Source: Ridgeia piscesae (taxonomy: Eukaryota > Annelida > Polychaeta > Sabellida > Siboglinidae). Taken from it: a DNA stretch of 64,000 nucleotides. The first letter of the stretch is position 1. Each line of letters opens with the position of its first letter. This document shows positions 47,001 through 63,408 of this stretch, in pieces. The translations under genes were made by a program, and so were the position numbers. Below the pieces are notes generated by a model. That model worked only from the letters and a program-made list of their open reading frames with translations. It ran no database searches and had not been told where the DNA came from. Location: positions 23,501 through 87,500 of the forward strand of contig JAODUO010000550.1 of the NCBI GenBank assembly GCA_025642075.2, written 5' to 3'.

Positions 47001-49759
47001 TGAGGCGACCAGCAGTAACTCAGCCGTGAGAAACTGTCAAAAGGTGAAACATAGTCACTCACACAGGAAAACAAATTAACAAAATACTGCACTGTTATCA
47101 GATTATGAAAATTTGTTTTATACAGAAGTAACTGACATTGTTAAAATGGCAATATTTAAATAATATTCAGACGTCTTATTATATTAAAAACTAATTATAA
47201 AATAATGTATTTATATAAACAGGTCCTTGTATATTCACTGCTGATTGCTGTAACCAGGTTGATTATTTAAAGTCAATTAAAAGAAATGTATTCTATCGTT
47301 TTTATATCAAGCTTCACTAATACTGCCAAATAGCATTTCCCTCAATGGCACACACAATCGATGTTATGAAAATCTAACTGATTGCCAAACCTAGCGCAAT
47401 CAAGACACAGTCACTTACTACCAAGTCCGTGACGTCTCCTACATGTTCTAGTTCAGTCAACAAGGCAGGCTCCCAATCCGGGATAAAACCAAAGTCCCTG
47501 TCCCCGATCGCTGAACCATCTGGCATTGTTGATCGCTCCAACTGCCACACACTCACGTGATTCTTCTGCAGGTCATCGACAGGTGCATAGAAAGAAAGAT
47601 CAGTGTTAGAAAAACATATTCTACTGTTGGAATGATACATAGGAGCAAGTATGACACTCAATTCAATTCCCGAAATGTAATTAATAAAACTGTTTTGTAG
47701 TTATTTTTTTTGCTAGTTGATTCATCATTTCTCTAATTCAGTAATAAACGTACCGGTAGTATCCCCTACTACCAATAGATATCAGCCACCTTGTTTCCGA
47801 AGATTAAAAGTTATTATTAATATAAATATATAAAAGTTAACTCTTAAACATTGGCTTCAAGACACACATTATATATATTATATATATATATAATATATAT
47901 ATATATACATATATGTGTGTGTATGTATATTTCTATATAACATGTGTGTCTACATACATATCACACAGAATTGTAAATTTAAGGAGACTGAAGGGGGAAT
48001 AGTTGGAGGTATTCGGTCAGCTTGCAGCTCCAGGTAAAAAATGCACACCCAAAAGTCAGCCACACAATTTCCATCGAAATCAGCATGACTTTCAGTTTGG
48101 ATGAATATAAACATTTTAAAGTACTACATCAAGGAGGGTGTGGTAGTTGTGGTGCATAGCACAGTGACATGTTAAGTTCTCAGCAAATATGTTCATTCTT
48201 CATTGCTCCAGATTACTCAGCTGATGAAATATTTTTAATGTAAATAAGCTTGGGATTATGTTGAACGATGGATTCAACTAAACATGTATTGTCCAAAGTC
48301 CATAATTTATGAAAAATATAGTTGTTAAAAATAGGTGGGCCCAGATTCTACAAAAGTAGTTAAAGTATGAGGTAACATTCTTTCAAATAGGTAACTCAAT
48401 TACTGTGATCGACTCATTGAGATAGGCATACCAAGTACTAACAGTGTAAGCTCAAATTACAGACTGGACAATCGTGATATTTGGTGTAAGACCCCAGCTT
48501 TCAGAGATTCTTTTTCAACGTTGGAAACTGTGTAATCTCATGATTCTAAGATCACACTAATGTAGGTTCGGTCTAAGTTTGGAACGCTAAAGGAACTTTC
48601 CCTGTCAGTGATGAGTTACAGACTTTACGTCGCAAAAATTGTGGACGATATGTCGCAAAAACGATAATCGGTAAAGGTGCAAATTTACTATAAATGTTGC
48701 ACAAAGAGTGTCGACATTAGCCTTGATTACTGCCCAGACACTGTGAGGGGCAGAACTTTTGCGTCCCTTATTACAGCCTGGGAAACTTGCATTGTGCGGT
48801 TGTTATTGCCACAGCTGCCTTACCCAAAATAGGGTTGAAATGCAGATTTACAGACAGGCAGAATTTGAAATCTAAAATAAATAAGGATATACTTTTATCA
48901 GATAATAGTGTATTATAAAATAATGCGAAACAAAATTTTTAGTGAAACATTTTAAATAAATTTTTCATATATATTTATTATAGATATTTTAGAACTTAGT
49001 TTCTCCTTGAAAAGCATATTATTATAATAATATTGGCACTTGTGTAGAATTCGGACCCACCTCAGTTATTCCATTATAACTGTATTTTTGCCTATATTGG
49101 ATCTCACACCAACTCTAGTCCTAAACTTTAGCGGGCTAAACATGATCAATCAGCATTCCCATGTACACTGTGTTTCACAAATATTGCATTTTGAGACACA
49201 AATAGTACTCTGATTTGTGCCAGTTGCCAAGCGCAGTGGTGCATATGTTACTGCACTGTGCACATGGAATAAGCGATAAACAATTTGTGTATGCTGACCG
49301 TACTGTCTTTTGTACGTCAAAAGTCTGCTGAGACGCGCGGTTTATAAACTATAAATATGCGTGAAATTAAACTTAAATGATTGAATTACCAAAATCAAGT
49401 ATGCAAAGATAGTTATAATGTCAAAATTCAGGTGGGTCCTAATTCTACACACAAGTTCCTAAATATTAACTATTATCATAACCGTAAACCTGTAAATTAA
49501 TACCAAACAAAAAGCTGCCGAGCACTAGAAGCAGTTAGGGCTAGCCCTAGGACCTAAATTTAGCGGTGTGGAACTGGGCGATAAATGGGCATTTTGCAGA
49601 AATCGATGCCATTCATAATATGTAACTCACGTCATTATCCCAGCTACCCGTTGCAAATATATTAGATGGCAGAATCACATGTTTTGGTGTAGGTTGCCAT
49701 CGAATTTTGCTAATTTTTTGAGACACAAATTTTGCTACATAAGTCGTTTCTTCCGCCAT
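40799..49759 (-). CDS. NUP43: Nucleoporin NUP43, WD40 repeat protein
   Basis: NUP43 is a WD40 subunit of the nuclear-pore Y (Nup107-160) complex, also found at kinetochores. Exons, 5' to 3': 49759-49631, 47565-47419, 47033-46956, 45002-44837, 44221-44074, 43341-43190, 42616-42485, 41079-40799. Total 1233 nt, 410 aa (human 380). Signatures: AKFVSQKISKIRW, FATGSWDND, VASSTGTVQV, TVGEDGRLNV, VNSTGQLKVWDLREQG, HPTQQHIVATGGQDG, WEVKFHPSHPNSLFTCSEDG, LLCGTDSEQIYTLRNL. All follow human NUP43 in order. The donor of exon 5 (AT|GTTTGT at 44073) is weak and was chosen because it alone restores the frame. The gene is divergent from the RNF13-type gene. A decayed LINE lies in intron 3, and a 19-copy splice-site array fills intron 7. 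Confidence 0.94.
41361..42484. repeat. NUP43: 62-bp array carrying 19 copies of the NUP43 exon 7 donor
   Basis: TGACTTACCT recurs at 41361 + 62n for n = 0 to 18 without any indel. On the minus strand each unit ends GGCAACA(A/C)AG or close to it, followed by GTAAGTCACTAGC. Variation is limited to a few sites (GTTG/GGTTG, GGCC/GGTC). It fills about 80 percent of intron 7. The founder is the exon 7 end. Confidence 0.97.
42485..42616 (-). CDS. NUP43: NUP43 exon 7, followed by a donor-containing repeat
   Basis: Codes MWEVKFHPSHPNSLFTCSED and onward through VWHWDSSSINTTPM to AGNK, ending AAAG|GTAAGT in phase 1. The last about 50 exon bases plus the first intron bases are the founding copy of the 62-bp repeat that follows. 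If a more distal donor copy were used, translation would stop after 12 more residues (KSLAPASTPPL then TGA), removing the last exon. Only the exon-proximal donor gives full-length NUP43. Confidence 0.88.
45284..46720 (-). pseudogene. Decayed CR1/L2-like LINE reverse transcriptase
   Basis: In NUP43 intron 3, same strand. Frame 46472-45732 reads the RT C-terminal part (FLPRPTKERIVNAIITSRLD, YCNTFLYGM, LQRIQNTAARLIM, LLRELHWLPI, SLWNTLPT). Upstream, out of frame, are LQGSVLGPLLFI and YANDLQVY, the latter replacing the usual YADD. The 3' end is GGCGCTATACCAAATAAATA plus an ATT-rich tail. Truncated at the 5' end, frameshifted, and inactive. Confidence 0.85.
47868..47930. repeat. (AT)n microsatellite
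   Basis: AT-alternating tract grading into GTGTGT, in NUP43 intron 1. The rest of that intron (47566-49630) holds a MITE-like element and nothing else recognised. Confidence 0.9.
49039..49455. mobile_element. Candidate MITE with CTTGTGTAGAATTCGGACCC ends
   Basis: CTTGTGTAGAATTCGGACCC at the left and the inverted GGGTCCTAATTCTACACACAAG at the right. Related partial copies are at 23874-24045 (GCGATAAACAGTTTGT, GGTGGGTCCGAATTCTGC) and about 48330 (GGTGGGCCCAGATTCTAC). In NUP43 intron 1. Confidence 0.55.
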
Positions 49760-49866
49760 TTCGAATCGCGCGCTGGAACATACGGGTTACAAGAGCAAAG
49801 AAAACGCACAGTTATTTCTTCATTTCCATTTCTACACAGTTTCTATCCTTCTCGGTGGGCAGACTT

Positions 49867-49965
49867 GCGATACGATACGATACGATACGATACGATACGA
49901 TACGATACGATACGATACGATACGATACGATACGATACGATACGATACGATACGATACGATACAA
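49867..49965. repeat. (CGATA)n pentanucleotide microsatellite
   Basis: About 20 perfect copies, 110 bp upstream of the NUP43 start codon. It is the 3' tail of the LINE fragment next to it. Confidence 0.97.
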
Positions 49966-50470
49966 TAACCTTTAATAGTCCCCCAAAGAGGAAATCGTGT
50001 GGTACATATTCACATATCACAACGGCATTAGTACAGTGACAATTAGAAGTGACAGCTAGTGCAAAGTAGAAGGAAAGTAGCGCGCCCCATTGTATCCCCC
50101 CATCCTCCCCGATCATTTCCCCCTCCCCGATTTCGCGTTTAGTAGCCTATATAGCTAACAGAAGTGTGAAGAAATGTGTTTCGATAACGGTTCGTGCGTG
50201 TTCTTTCGGAAATGTATACCTACAACCAGATTATGCAGCATAGTAGATCGAATTCGTGCAATGGGTGAGAATTAAGTGTCCTTTAAGATGTCCCTTGTTT
50301 TTTTCTCATCATATATGTTTCGTAGAGTTCATCCACTGTAGGGAGTGTCGTGCCAATGGTTTTGCTGGCTGACCGTACTACACGATCTAGCAGTATTCTA
50401 TTCTTAACTGATAAGCTTCCACCCCAACAAATTAGACAGGCAGGCAGATGGATATTTGTAATATCACAAT
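49867..50470 (-). pseudogene. Decayed CR1/Rex-like LINE, 3' end with GTATC tail
   Basis: Minus-strand translation gives CWGGSLSVKNRILLDRVVRS, then ASKTIGTTLPTVDELYETYM, then after frame breaks SERTRTNRYRNTFLHTSVSY. This is the characteristic C-terminal segment of CR1/Rex-type reverse transcriptases. It is followed by GGGGGACTATTAAAGGTTAT and the (GTATC)n tail. Confidence 0.75.
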
Positions 50471-51153
50471 TGTGATTTTTTATTTCCTTTCAGTTTCTCT
50501 GCACCACTAATCTCCCATTTAGCGGATTATTACCTCACGAATATTTTTTTATATTTAAAAAATTATATTTAACTTAACAAATAAATTTGACACTTTGTAT
50601 TGCAAGTCATTGGTGACATAACTGGTTTTGATTTATTATGTTGTTTTGATTTATGCTATTTAAAAAACAATATATTATGGTTCCTTTATGGTCCCGCATA
50701 AATTGGTTGTGGATAATCCAGAGGCAAAGGTATATATGTCAGCTAGGCCTAGGAGCCCTAGCTCGGGGATGGGTGAATCGTAAAGTTTTTGGAAATATGG
50801 CATTGTGTTGACATACATTATTAACCGCCTCCACTTACTGGTAACTACTATACATGTTAAATGATTACATTATTTTTAATCTTAATTTGGATACAAAATA
50901 TAGGCTTGATTTACACGGAGTTGATTTGTTTATCTTTTATGTTCAAAGCATGGAACGAAATGTTATTCAGAAGTAGTTTACAATACACTCACGGGATGTT
51001 TACGCATGCTCAAGAACACAAGTTCAGCGCCATTTTGGGAAGTGGGGAAGCGAAAATGTAATTTGACAATAACAATAACAACACTGTGTAGGAAACACCA
51101 TAACGTTTATGTGAAGGCAAATTCACGAAATAAACGTTGCGACGATTTCAGTC

Positions 51154-52497
51154 ATGATGCCAGACGTGCCTGTTCACAAAGCGAGGCTTTGTGTTTTCGC
51201 TGTGATAAACCTGGCAATCTTGCTGAACGTTCCGCGTTTGGAAGCGACCATGATTGTGTTGAATGCTACTAGCTGGCAGATTGCGAAAATGCCAGACGCC
51301 CCTGCGAGGTTCGGTCCTCGCCCCAGTGAACCATTGCATGGGTATCTGGCGTTTGCGGACCCTGTACACGGATGTACTAACATAAAGGGACCTAACGTAA
51401 CATCTCGGACACTACAGTGGATAGTTCTGATCAAGCGTGATAAATGCGACTTCGACGTGAAGGTAAAGAACGCGCAAGACGCAGGCTACGATGCTGCCAT
51501 CATTCACAATGTTGAGTCTGATGATATCATACCAATGGGATCAGGGTCAGTGCTCCACGACAGGGTCACCATTCCTTCAGTGATGATCGGAAAGACTGAC
51601 GGGTACTTTTTATGGGAGTTGAACTTGAAACTCAACTATACTTTGATAATTGACTGGCCACCACCTTTCAATCCCGGCATCCTGCTGCCTTTTGCCATCG
51701 TGATGGGCATATGCTTTCTCCTGATGTTACTGCTGCTGGTTGCGAAATGGATCCAGGGTTATCGCCGCGAACGACGTTCCCGTCTATCCACGAAGCACCT
51801 CAAGAAGCTTCCGATAAAGAAGTTCAAGAAGGGTGATCAGTACGATGTGTGTGCAATCTGTCTTGATGAATATGAGGATGGGGAAAAGATCCGTGTTCTG
51901 CCATGTGCTCACGCCTATCACATCAAGTGCATCGACCACTGGCTGACAAAGAGAAAGCGCACGTGTCCCATCTGTAAGCGTAAACTGTTTCCTGGCGACC
52001 ACGACACAGATTCTGAGAGTGGCACCGAGTCTGAGAGCGATAACGAGGCTACAAATGAAGTGGCGCCGCTGTTGACTGCACAGAATTCAAACTCGCGACG
52101 AGGCTACAGTGGAACAAATTATCGCTTGGGTGGAGCGGCAATCGGTGATGCATCTGATTCGTCTTCTGTAGATACAGTGTCGGATTATGACTGTTTGGCG
52201 ACCCCATCCACCAGCGTCGATGTTCATGGTTCGAGTGCCAATACTGTTCATCTGATCAGAAATGAAGACAGCAGTAGCTACGACAGTGATAGTGACCATA
52301 TACATATGCTTGCGGCTGTCGGAAATGAGCAAAATCCATCCATCCAAATTGTTGACGATCACTATGAGGTGGTGACTACTCCACTTCCCGCTGATGATGC
52401 TGGCAGTGCAGCAAGTCCTGAAGCAACAGGAAGTAAAGGCCTCTGGGGTTTGCAGAAGAATCGGGACAGACGAGACAACGATACTGAAGAAGTATGA
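51154..52497 (+). CDS. RNF13: RNF13/RNF167-type PA-TM-RING E3 ubiquitin ligase, intronless
   Basis: A membrane-anchored RING ubiquitin ligase of the Goliath/PA-TM-RING family acting in endosomes and lysosomes. One exon, 447 aa (human RNF13 381). Order: signal peptide (hydrophobic residues about 12-25); lumenal PA domain about 34-165 with DAPARFG, IVLIKRDKCDFDVKVKNAQ and AAIIHNVESDD; transmembrane helix about 174-199; RING-H2 with C233, C236, C251, H253, H256, C259, C271, C274; then a Ser/Asp/Glu-rich tail. The tail keeps EVAPLL with L306-L307, matching the RNF13 dileucine sorting motif whose human mutations cause encephalopathy. The 3' UTR has AATAAA at 53251 and 53313. Vertebrate RNF13 has many introns, so intron loss or retroposition is likely. 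RNF167 is the alternative name. Confidence 0.93.
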   Translation: MMPDVPVHKARLCVFAVINLAILLNVPRLEATMIVLNATSWQIAKMPDAPARFGPRPSEPLHGYLAFADPVHGCTNIKGPNVTSRTLQWIVLIKRDKCDFDVKVKNAQDAGYDAAIIHNVESDDIIPMGSGSVLHDRVTIPSVMIGKTDGYFLWELNLKLNYTLIIDWPPPFNPGILLPFAIVMGICFLLMLLLLVAKWIQGYRRERRSRLSTKHLKKLPIKKFKKGDQYDVCAICLDEYEDGEKIRVLPCAHAYHIKCIDHWLTKRKRTCPICKRKLFPGDHDTDSESGTESESDNEATNEVAPLLTAQNSNSRRGYSGTNYRLGGAAIGDASDSSSVDTVSDYDCLATPSTSVDVHGSSANTVHLIRNEDSSSYDSDSDHIHMLAAVGNEQNPSIQIVDDHYEVVTTPLPADDAGSAASPEATGSKGLWGLQKNRDRRDNDTEEV

Positions 52498-55400
52498 GTT
52501 GTCTGAGACTCTGAGGTCATGGCAATTAACAGTGGCCAGCAACTATATGGAATCTTTGTCAGAAAGTGTTAAGTCAAAGTTCATTAAAGCATGCTAGGAT
52601 GTCCAGAGATTTTGTGCGTTGTATGCACAGTTCTTTTTGGTACAGATTGCATGTATTTGTGTTTAGATTGTTCAGTATTATTTTTCAGAAAAATTGTGAA
52701 GTGTAAAATTGTTACTTCAAGAAACTTACAAGCACCTGTGAAGACTTGGTGCCAAATCTCACACAATTGGGACACGGTTTATCACATAATCTTATTATCA
52801 TGCTAAGTTAAACTTAATCAGATTGTGTTTGCTTCAGAGAACATCATTTATTATGTCTATTACTCTAATGTAGTTTATACTTATCACTTTGAACCTTGCA
52901 GGCTCATCTTTGCCACTGGTTAGTTTCCAGTTGGTGTATCAAAGAGTGAGGTGTATTCCTCAAATATTGTATTTGTAGCCTCTGTAGCCATGTAACAAAT
53001 ATTGTCGTGTGTATATAGTGTTGTGCCTAAATATCGGGATACAACAGGTTCTATTTTTGTGATAAGTAAAAACATTACTTTGAATTGTATACATTGTATG
53101 TGCTTTCATTTATAGAAAACACATGTAACACTGCAGTGTGGGGGTTAAGCACAAAACATTGAAACTTTTTGAACTGTATTTTACTTTGCAACATTCTTCC
53201 TAAACAGTATTCCAGTGCCAACAAGTAATGGATACTTTGAACCTGACACCAATAAAATGTTTGGTTTTGTGTATACATTTGTGCCTTATAATACGATTTT
53301 ACTAACATCATAAATAAACTAGTGGGACTTGTTTATTATCTAAATAATATTTGACATGTTGTCTTATCTATTCTAGCCAACATATTGAGGTTGTAGTTGT
53401 AATATTTATACCCATTTTAGTTTTTAAGCAGAAAAATGGCACTTTCCGTTTGTTTATTTTAATAGACCAGTGTAATGTCATCACGTGTCATACAATATGC
53501 TTATTAGAATGACACAATATATTCTGCTGCATGTAAGGGACAAATTGCAACAGGAGGCGCATGTTTTATGATATTGATAAGGGGAATGGCATGCATTATT
53601 AGTAATTCCCACTTACATGGAAGGAACATTGCGTGTGTTTGTAAGCTGAGACAATGCATTGCTTGCATCATTTTTGACACGTGTATTTGTATTCTGTGGA
53701 ATTGGATTATTATAAAAAAATGTTACTGTACACTGCACAGACTTCCAGCAGGTGTGGATCCAGACTCATATTTGTACACAACTAAATGTGTAAAGTGACT
53801 TGTTAAATGTGATATTTATTGCATATCAGCTTTCTAACTTTAATCGTCATTAATTATGCTGTGTGCAACACGTATTGTTGATTGCTAAATAATAACACAA
53901 TGTTCTACTCTTGCGGTTTGTCCCTGCTGTCTTATACAGTGGCAAGTGTCACGGATGCTTTCTCCCATATGTGAGTCACAAAAACCTCTAGTTGCACCCT
54001 GTTGAGGCTAACAAAAAACATCGAAATGTACAACCCCACCCCTGACATAAAACTGCTGCTGATGCACATTCTGATAAAATGGCATATATACACCATGTGA
54101 TCCACACCTGTATATTGTAATGTAGACTGACCGATGATGTTGACATATATTGATAATATTCCACATAGTTGTTCCACTGGTCGATATAAATATTTGTTTA
54201 ATGATTATCTAGTAGCGTAAACTTGGGTGAACTGACAAATATGTTATCTTCACTGAATGTGTCGGCAGAACCAAGATGCACACGTGTTTGTTTAGCAGAT
54301 CTATGTTTTAAACAAGATGACATTGGTATATTGTTTACTTTTTTTTGTAAATATTGCATAAATTGTATGAGAAATGTGGTATTAGGGTGGGAAAATATGT
54401 ACCCTAGGTCAGCATCTTGTTACACTGCAAGAATTTAATGTTTCCAGTATGGATAACAGTGCACCAGTGTGAACTGTCATATGAGCATAATGTTTAACTA
54501 CTGTTGTTTTGCAGAAAATTATATGTAATGACATAACTTGCCACATTGTATGCTTGATATCAGAAATATGTCTTGAAATTCTTTGTAACTGCTGTGTCAA
54601 ATAGGGATCTTGTATTCCTGTTCCTGCTACTCAAAGTACGAATCTCAAACAAAATGTGCTGGGTTTCACATGAATACCCCTTTATTGAATCCGGGGTATT
54701 ACAGTTTTGTTTTTACCATTCTAAATTTTGTAGCAAATTTTTTATTTGATGTACATTATCATATTTTGCATTTTATGTAAACCTGTAAAAATGCAATGAT
54801 GGGAGATACATACAGTGTGGCAGGTTTGACTTCAGCGATCTGCAGGGTTCACTTTGCTGGGTTGTAGCAGGAGTGAAGTATTGCATTGTTGGTTTCTTTC
54901 TGGAGCATATTGAATGTGTATAATAACCAATATTTACTCAGAGATGATTGTGATTAGATGTTCTTTTGTAATACACGGTGTGTTATATGGGGTGTTGCTT
55001 TATGGCTATTTGGGAGGGGTTCTCATTTGCGACCCTGTAAGGAGGTGCTACCCTTTTGCACCCTCAAGTACCTTTCAGCGAATCGCCTCAATTCTTTGTG
55101 ATGTGCAAATAATAATACATTTTGTGTACTTTTGAAAAATTAATAAACTATATAACTTATAATACATGTGTCATGTTTCAAGAGTTTTGTGGGAGATGTG
55201 TTAATTATTTTGATCAATGTAATGTGAATGGTAAAACAATGGTCACTTTCATTACCCTGTAGCTGTCAAGGTGGTGATTATTAGCAGGAAGTGTGTTTAA
55301 GCAGTTGCATTGAATACTGGGGGACACATGTATCAAAGGGCTTTGAAGTTAACCCAGCAGATGTCCACTATATCATTATGTTTTGCTTACAATTTGAGCA

Positions 55401-58147
55401 CTGCAATTAGAATATTTAAACTGCCAACACTTTGGTAAATGCAGTCTCTAGGGGCAGTATACATAACTATACATGACAGTTTAAATATATTAATATATAT
55501 TATGTACATATTGTCAACATATTTATTCTAGTACAGCATAAATAAGCACATTATATTAAACTATGAGCAACAGACTTTACTTTAAGGGACCATCTCTGAG
55601 TTTTATAACAAGTAACCTTGCATCTTGTTTCATGTGAAACTCGGTCACATTGACCTGGTAAATTATCCTCATGTCCGTAACATACCATTAATTATGGTAA
55701 TTTCCATACCCACATCTTCCACATGATCACATGTTTAGTGGTCACGTGATCTAACGGATCCTCGTTTCATGCTAAATAGAAATCACACGTTTGAAGGGTT
55801 TATTTAGAATGTGTCTTGCTGTTACTGGTACGTGTACGTGTATTAGTGGAAATAGTTCAACGAGAACAGCCAAAAGCAATATTGATGTGAGGGAGACCTT
55901 TGAACACGTGAGCAACAGTTGCACCAGGACGTGGTGCAGAAATGTCTGCTTTGTAATGTCTGCTTTGTCCTGGCTGAGTCAGCCCGGGGTCATTGTTGTT
56001 TACGACAAAGGGTAAGTTACAAACATGGGCCTACTGTCTAGACATGTACATGCTCTTAATTCCTACCAAGGTGGGAATTGTCAAAGTTGTACTTTATGGT
56101 TCTGTACTGCATGTGTGGTTGCATAGGTTTACTGTCTGAAGTGTAGCTTTGTATGTGGGTAGGTGGTGATTAAGTTGGCACCAGGCATGAAAATAAATTG
56201 CAAGAGTAGCACCATATATGACACATCTTCGGCGTTGCCGATTGTCTTGTACCCCTGGCAGATTATATAGCAAAATTCTGAATATACGTTCCGCTAATAA
56301 CGTCACTAGCTGACAAGTTCCAGTGAATGCGGGAGTTAGACTTGGAGGTGTAGTTGTCTGAATACACAATACCACACAGTAGCTGGTGTGAATGGTTAAT
56401 TAATGATATAGGATAAATCCTCAAAGACAAGGGCTTTGTATTGGAGCTGAAGTGCAGGTCAATTGTGATTGATATTCCTGTGACTGCATCTGTAATTAGG
56501 TAGTTGCACCTGCAATGTTTGCAAACAAACCATTCAGTTTGTGGACAAAGTCTACTTGCAATATGCAAGATTGGTGGACATACATGACATACAATTTTGT
56601 GAATATCTCATCAACAGATACCACGTGGATGATTTTGGATATTGTAATGGACATAGCCAGTCCAAATTAGCATGTCTAGAAATAAATTGTTGCTGTGGTT
56701 GAACAACATGGTTGATGTAAAATTTTCTGAATCGTTTCCTCATTTTCGTTGTATCCGTATCTATGGGGACAATTTAGATAAACTGTGGTGGTCTCCGGTG
56801 AATTAATAAACACCCAAATGTATTTGTTATGATGCTGAGAGTGGGGTGTTTACTTAGTCTAAAATTTGGCACCAGTCCATTGTCACGATTTCTGCTTGTC
56901 ACAACAAGTCTCGAATCTTGACCCATCAATTTATAAATACATTACATATATATATATACTTTTGATTGACGGAATTGGAGCAGTCAAGTGGCCCGGCCAC
57001 GTGTGTGAAGCATATCTGTCTGGTCAACTAGTCCCAGAATGATGCTTAAATTACCAGCATCACAATTCCAAGCCAGCTCATTGGCTGTTTACGTTTCTTA
57101 CTAGTAAGCAAACGAGTTTGAAGCGGAGATATCTGGCCGACTTGTTTTATGCATGACACTTGTTTGAATTCAAAGTCCACAGACTTGTTTACACAGACGT
57201 GACTCACTATATTATAAAAACATTTCCACATATATATACCCTGGGTAGTAACTATTTCTGTTATTAGTTATAATATGTCTGTGAAGGATTTCAGGAAAAC
57301 AGATAAACAAACAGCAATTTGTGAGACTACATTGGACACCATTTCAGATTTGATAAACAAAAAACGCCATAGCTATCAATTCCTGATTTTGTATTTTTAA
57401 GACATTCTAGTAATGCTCAAGTTTTCATCTAAGCCGTAAGGGACAGGTACACATTTTTTGGGTAAAATATCAAACTGCAGATACAGTTGTTTATCATGTT
57501 AAAAGTTTTGCCTTGACAATTTTCATGTACATAGTTTTAGATTGTATTTTACAGTATGGGGCTTAAACACACCAAGTGTTTTGTTGGAGTCTTTAAGTGA
57601 ACACATTGACAGCTATGCATAAGTTAAGATCCATAACATAATACAACCACTAGCATTTCCTAAACAAAGCATTACGACCATACTGTTGAAAACAAAGGAC
57701 TGCTGAGGTAAAACAAAGAACTAAATATATATATATAAAAGCTTTAATAACCGGTCAAGTACATTTTATTGCAGATGCCAAATAAGCTGTTTACAAATAT
57801 CTGGATATAAACTAGAATGAATAGAAAACAACAAAGATATCCAGTATTGGAACAAACTGGTTATAACTGCCAGAAATGAGTTTTTCATACTGGCATTACA
57901 ACCCAGTACAGACCTCTGTCAGTTGCTAACATTCTGCACCAGCAGTTTATTTCTAACTCCACAGTCTGCAATCAGGTTGTACTTCACACTATAAACAACA
58001 ATGCTACTGCCCTTACAGGGATGAATACAGTTGTATTGATATCAAGATTATTTCATTGAAAAGCTGGTCATGTTGAATAACCAGACTTAACATGCTACAT
58101 GTTAGAAAACTTGGATGTCTTGTATGTCAGGCATACATCGCCTCCGG
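52498..58147. other. RNF13-type 3' UTR and convergent intergenic DNA
   Basis: RNF13-type 3' UTR follows 52497, with AATAAA at 53251 and 53313. Beyond that is AT-rich sequence with no recognised gene or repeat until the CDC5L 3' end; TTTATT at 57765-57770 is a candidate CDC5L poly(A) signal on the minus strand. Confidence 0.55.
53251..53318 (+). terminator. Candidate RNF13-type poly(A) signals
   Basis: Two AATAAA hexamers at 53251-53256 and 53313-53318, about 0.75-0.8 kb after the stop. Either would give a normal-length 3' UTR. Placement by motif only. Confidence 0.4.
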
Positions 58148-59096
58148 GATCATGTTTCTGTGGGTTGTATGATAGGCTGTCAGTCATAGATCCCCTCCAG
58201 GATCATGTCTGTGTGGGTGGTATGGAGGGCTGTCAGTCGTAGATCCCCTCCAGGATCATGTCTGTGTGGGTGGTATGGAGGGCTGTCAGTCATAGATCCC
58301 CTCCAGGATCATGTCTGTGTGGGTGGTATGGTGGGCTGTCAGTCATAGATCCCCTCCAGGATCAGGTATGTTTGGGTGGTATGGAGGGCTGTCAGTCATA
58401 GATCCCCTCCAGGATCAGGTCTGTTTGGGTGGTATGGAGGGCTGTCAGTCATAGATCCCCTCCAGGATCATGTCTTTATGGGTGGTATGGTGGGCTGTCA
58501 GTCATAGATCCCCTCCAGGATCATGTCTTTATGTGTGGTATGTAGGGCTGTCAGTCATAGATCCCCTCCAGGATCAGGTCTGTTTGGGTGGTATGGAGGG
58601 CTGTCAGTCATAGATCCCCTCCAGGATCATGTCTGTGTGGGTGGTATAGGTGGTCATAGATCCCCAGGATCATGTCATGAGATGATCCCCTCCAGGATCA
58701 TGTCTGTGTGGGTGGTATGGTGGGTTGTCAGTCATAGATCCCCTCCAGGATCATGTCTGTGTGGGTGGTATGGAGGGCTGTCAGTCATAGATCCCCTCCA
58801 GGATCATGTCTTTATGTGTGGTATGTAGGGCTGTCAGTCATAGATCCCCTCCAGGATCATGTCTGTTTGGGTGGTATGGAGGGCTGTCAGTCATAGATCC
58901 CCTCCAGGATCATGTCTTTATGGGTGGTATGGTGGGCTGTCAGTCATAGATCCCCTCCAGGATCATGTCTGTGTGGGTGGCATGGTGGGCTGTCAGTCAT
59001 AGATCCCCTCCAGGATCATGTGTGTGGGTGGCATGGTGGGCTGTCAGTCATAGATCCCCTCCAGGATCATGTCTGTGTGGATGGTATGGAAGGTTG

Positions 59097-63408
<4,312 letters not shown>

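Larger units (their letters stand above)
49760..51153. promoter_or_regulatory. Divergent NUP43/RNF13 intergenic region
   Basis: 1.4 kb between the two start codons, largely occupied by the LINE fragment and its microsatellite. The 150 bp before the RNF13-type start contain GCGCCATTTTGGG and TTACGCATGCTC. No TATA box is evident. The NUP43 side keeps only about 110 bp of non-repeat sequence, so its core promoter must lie there or within the repeat. Confidence 0.45.
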
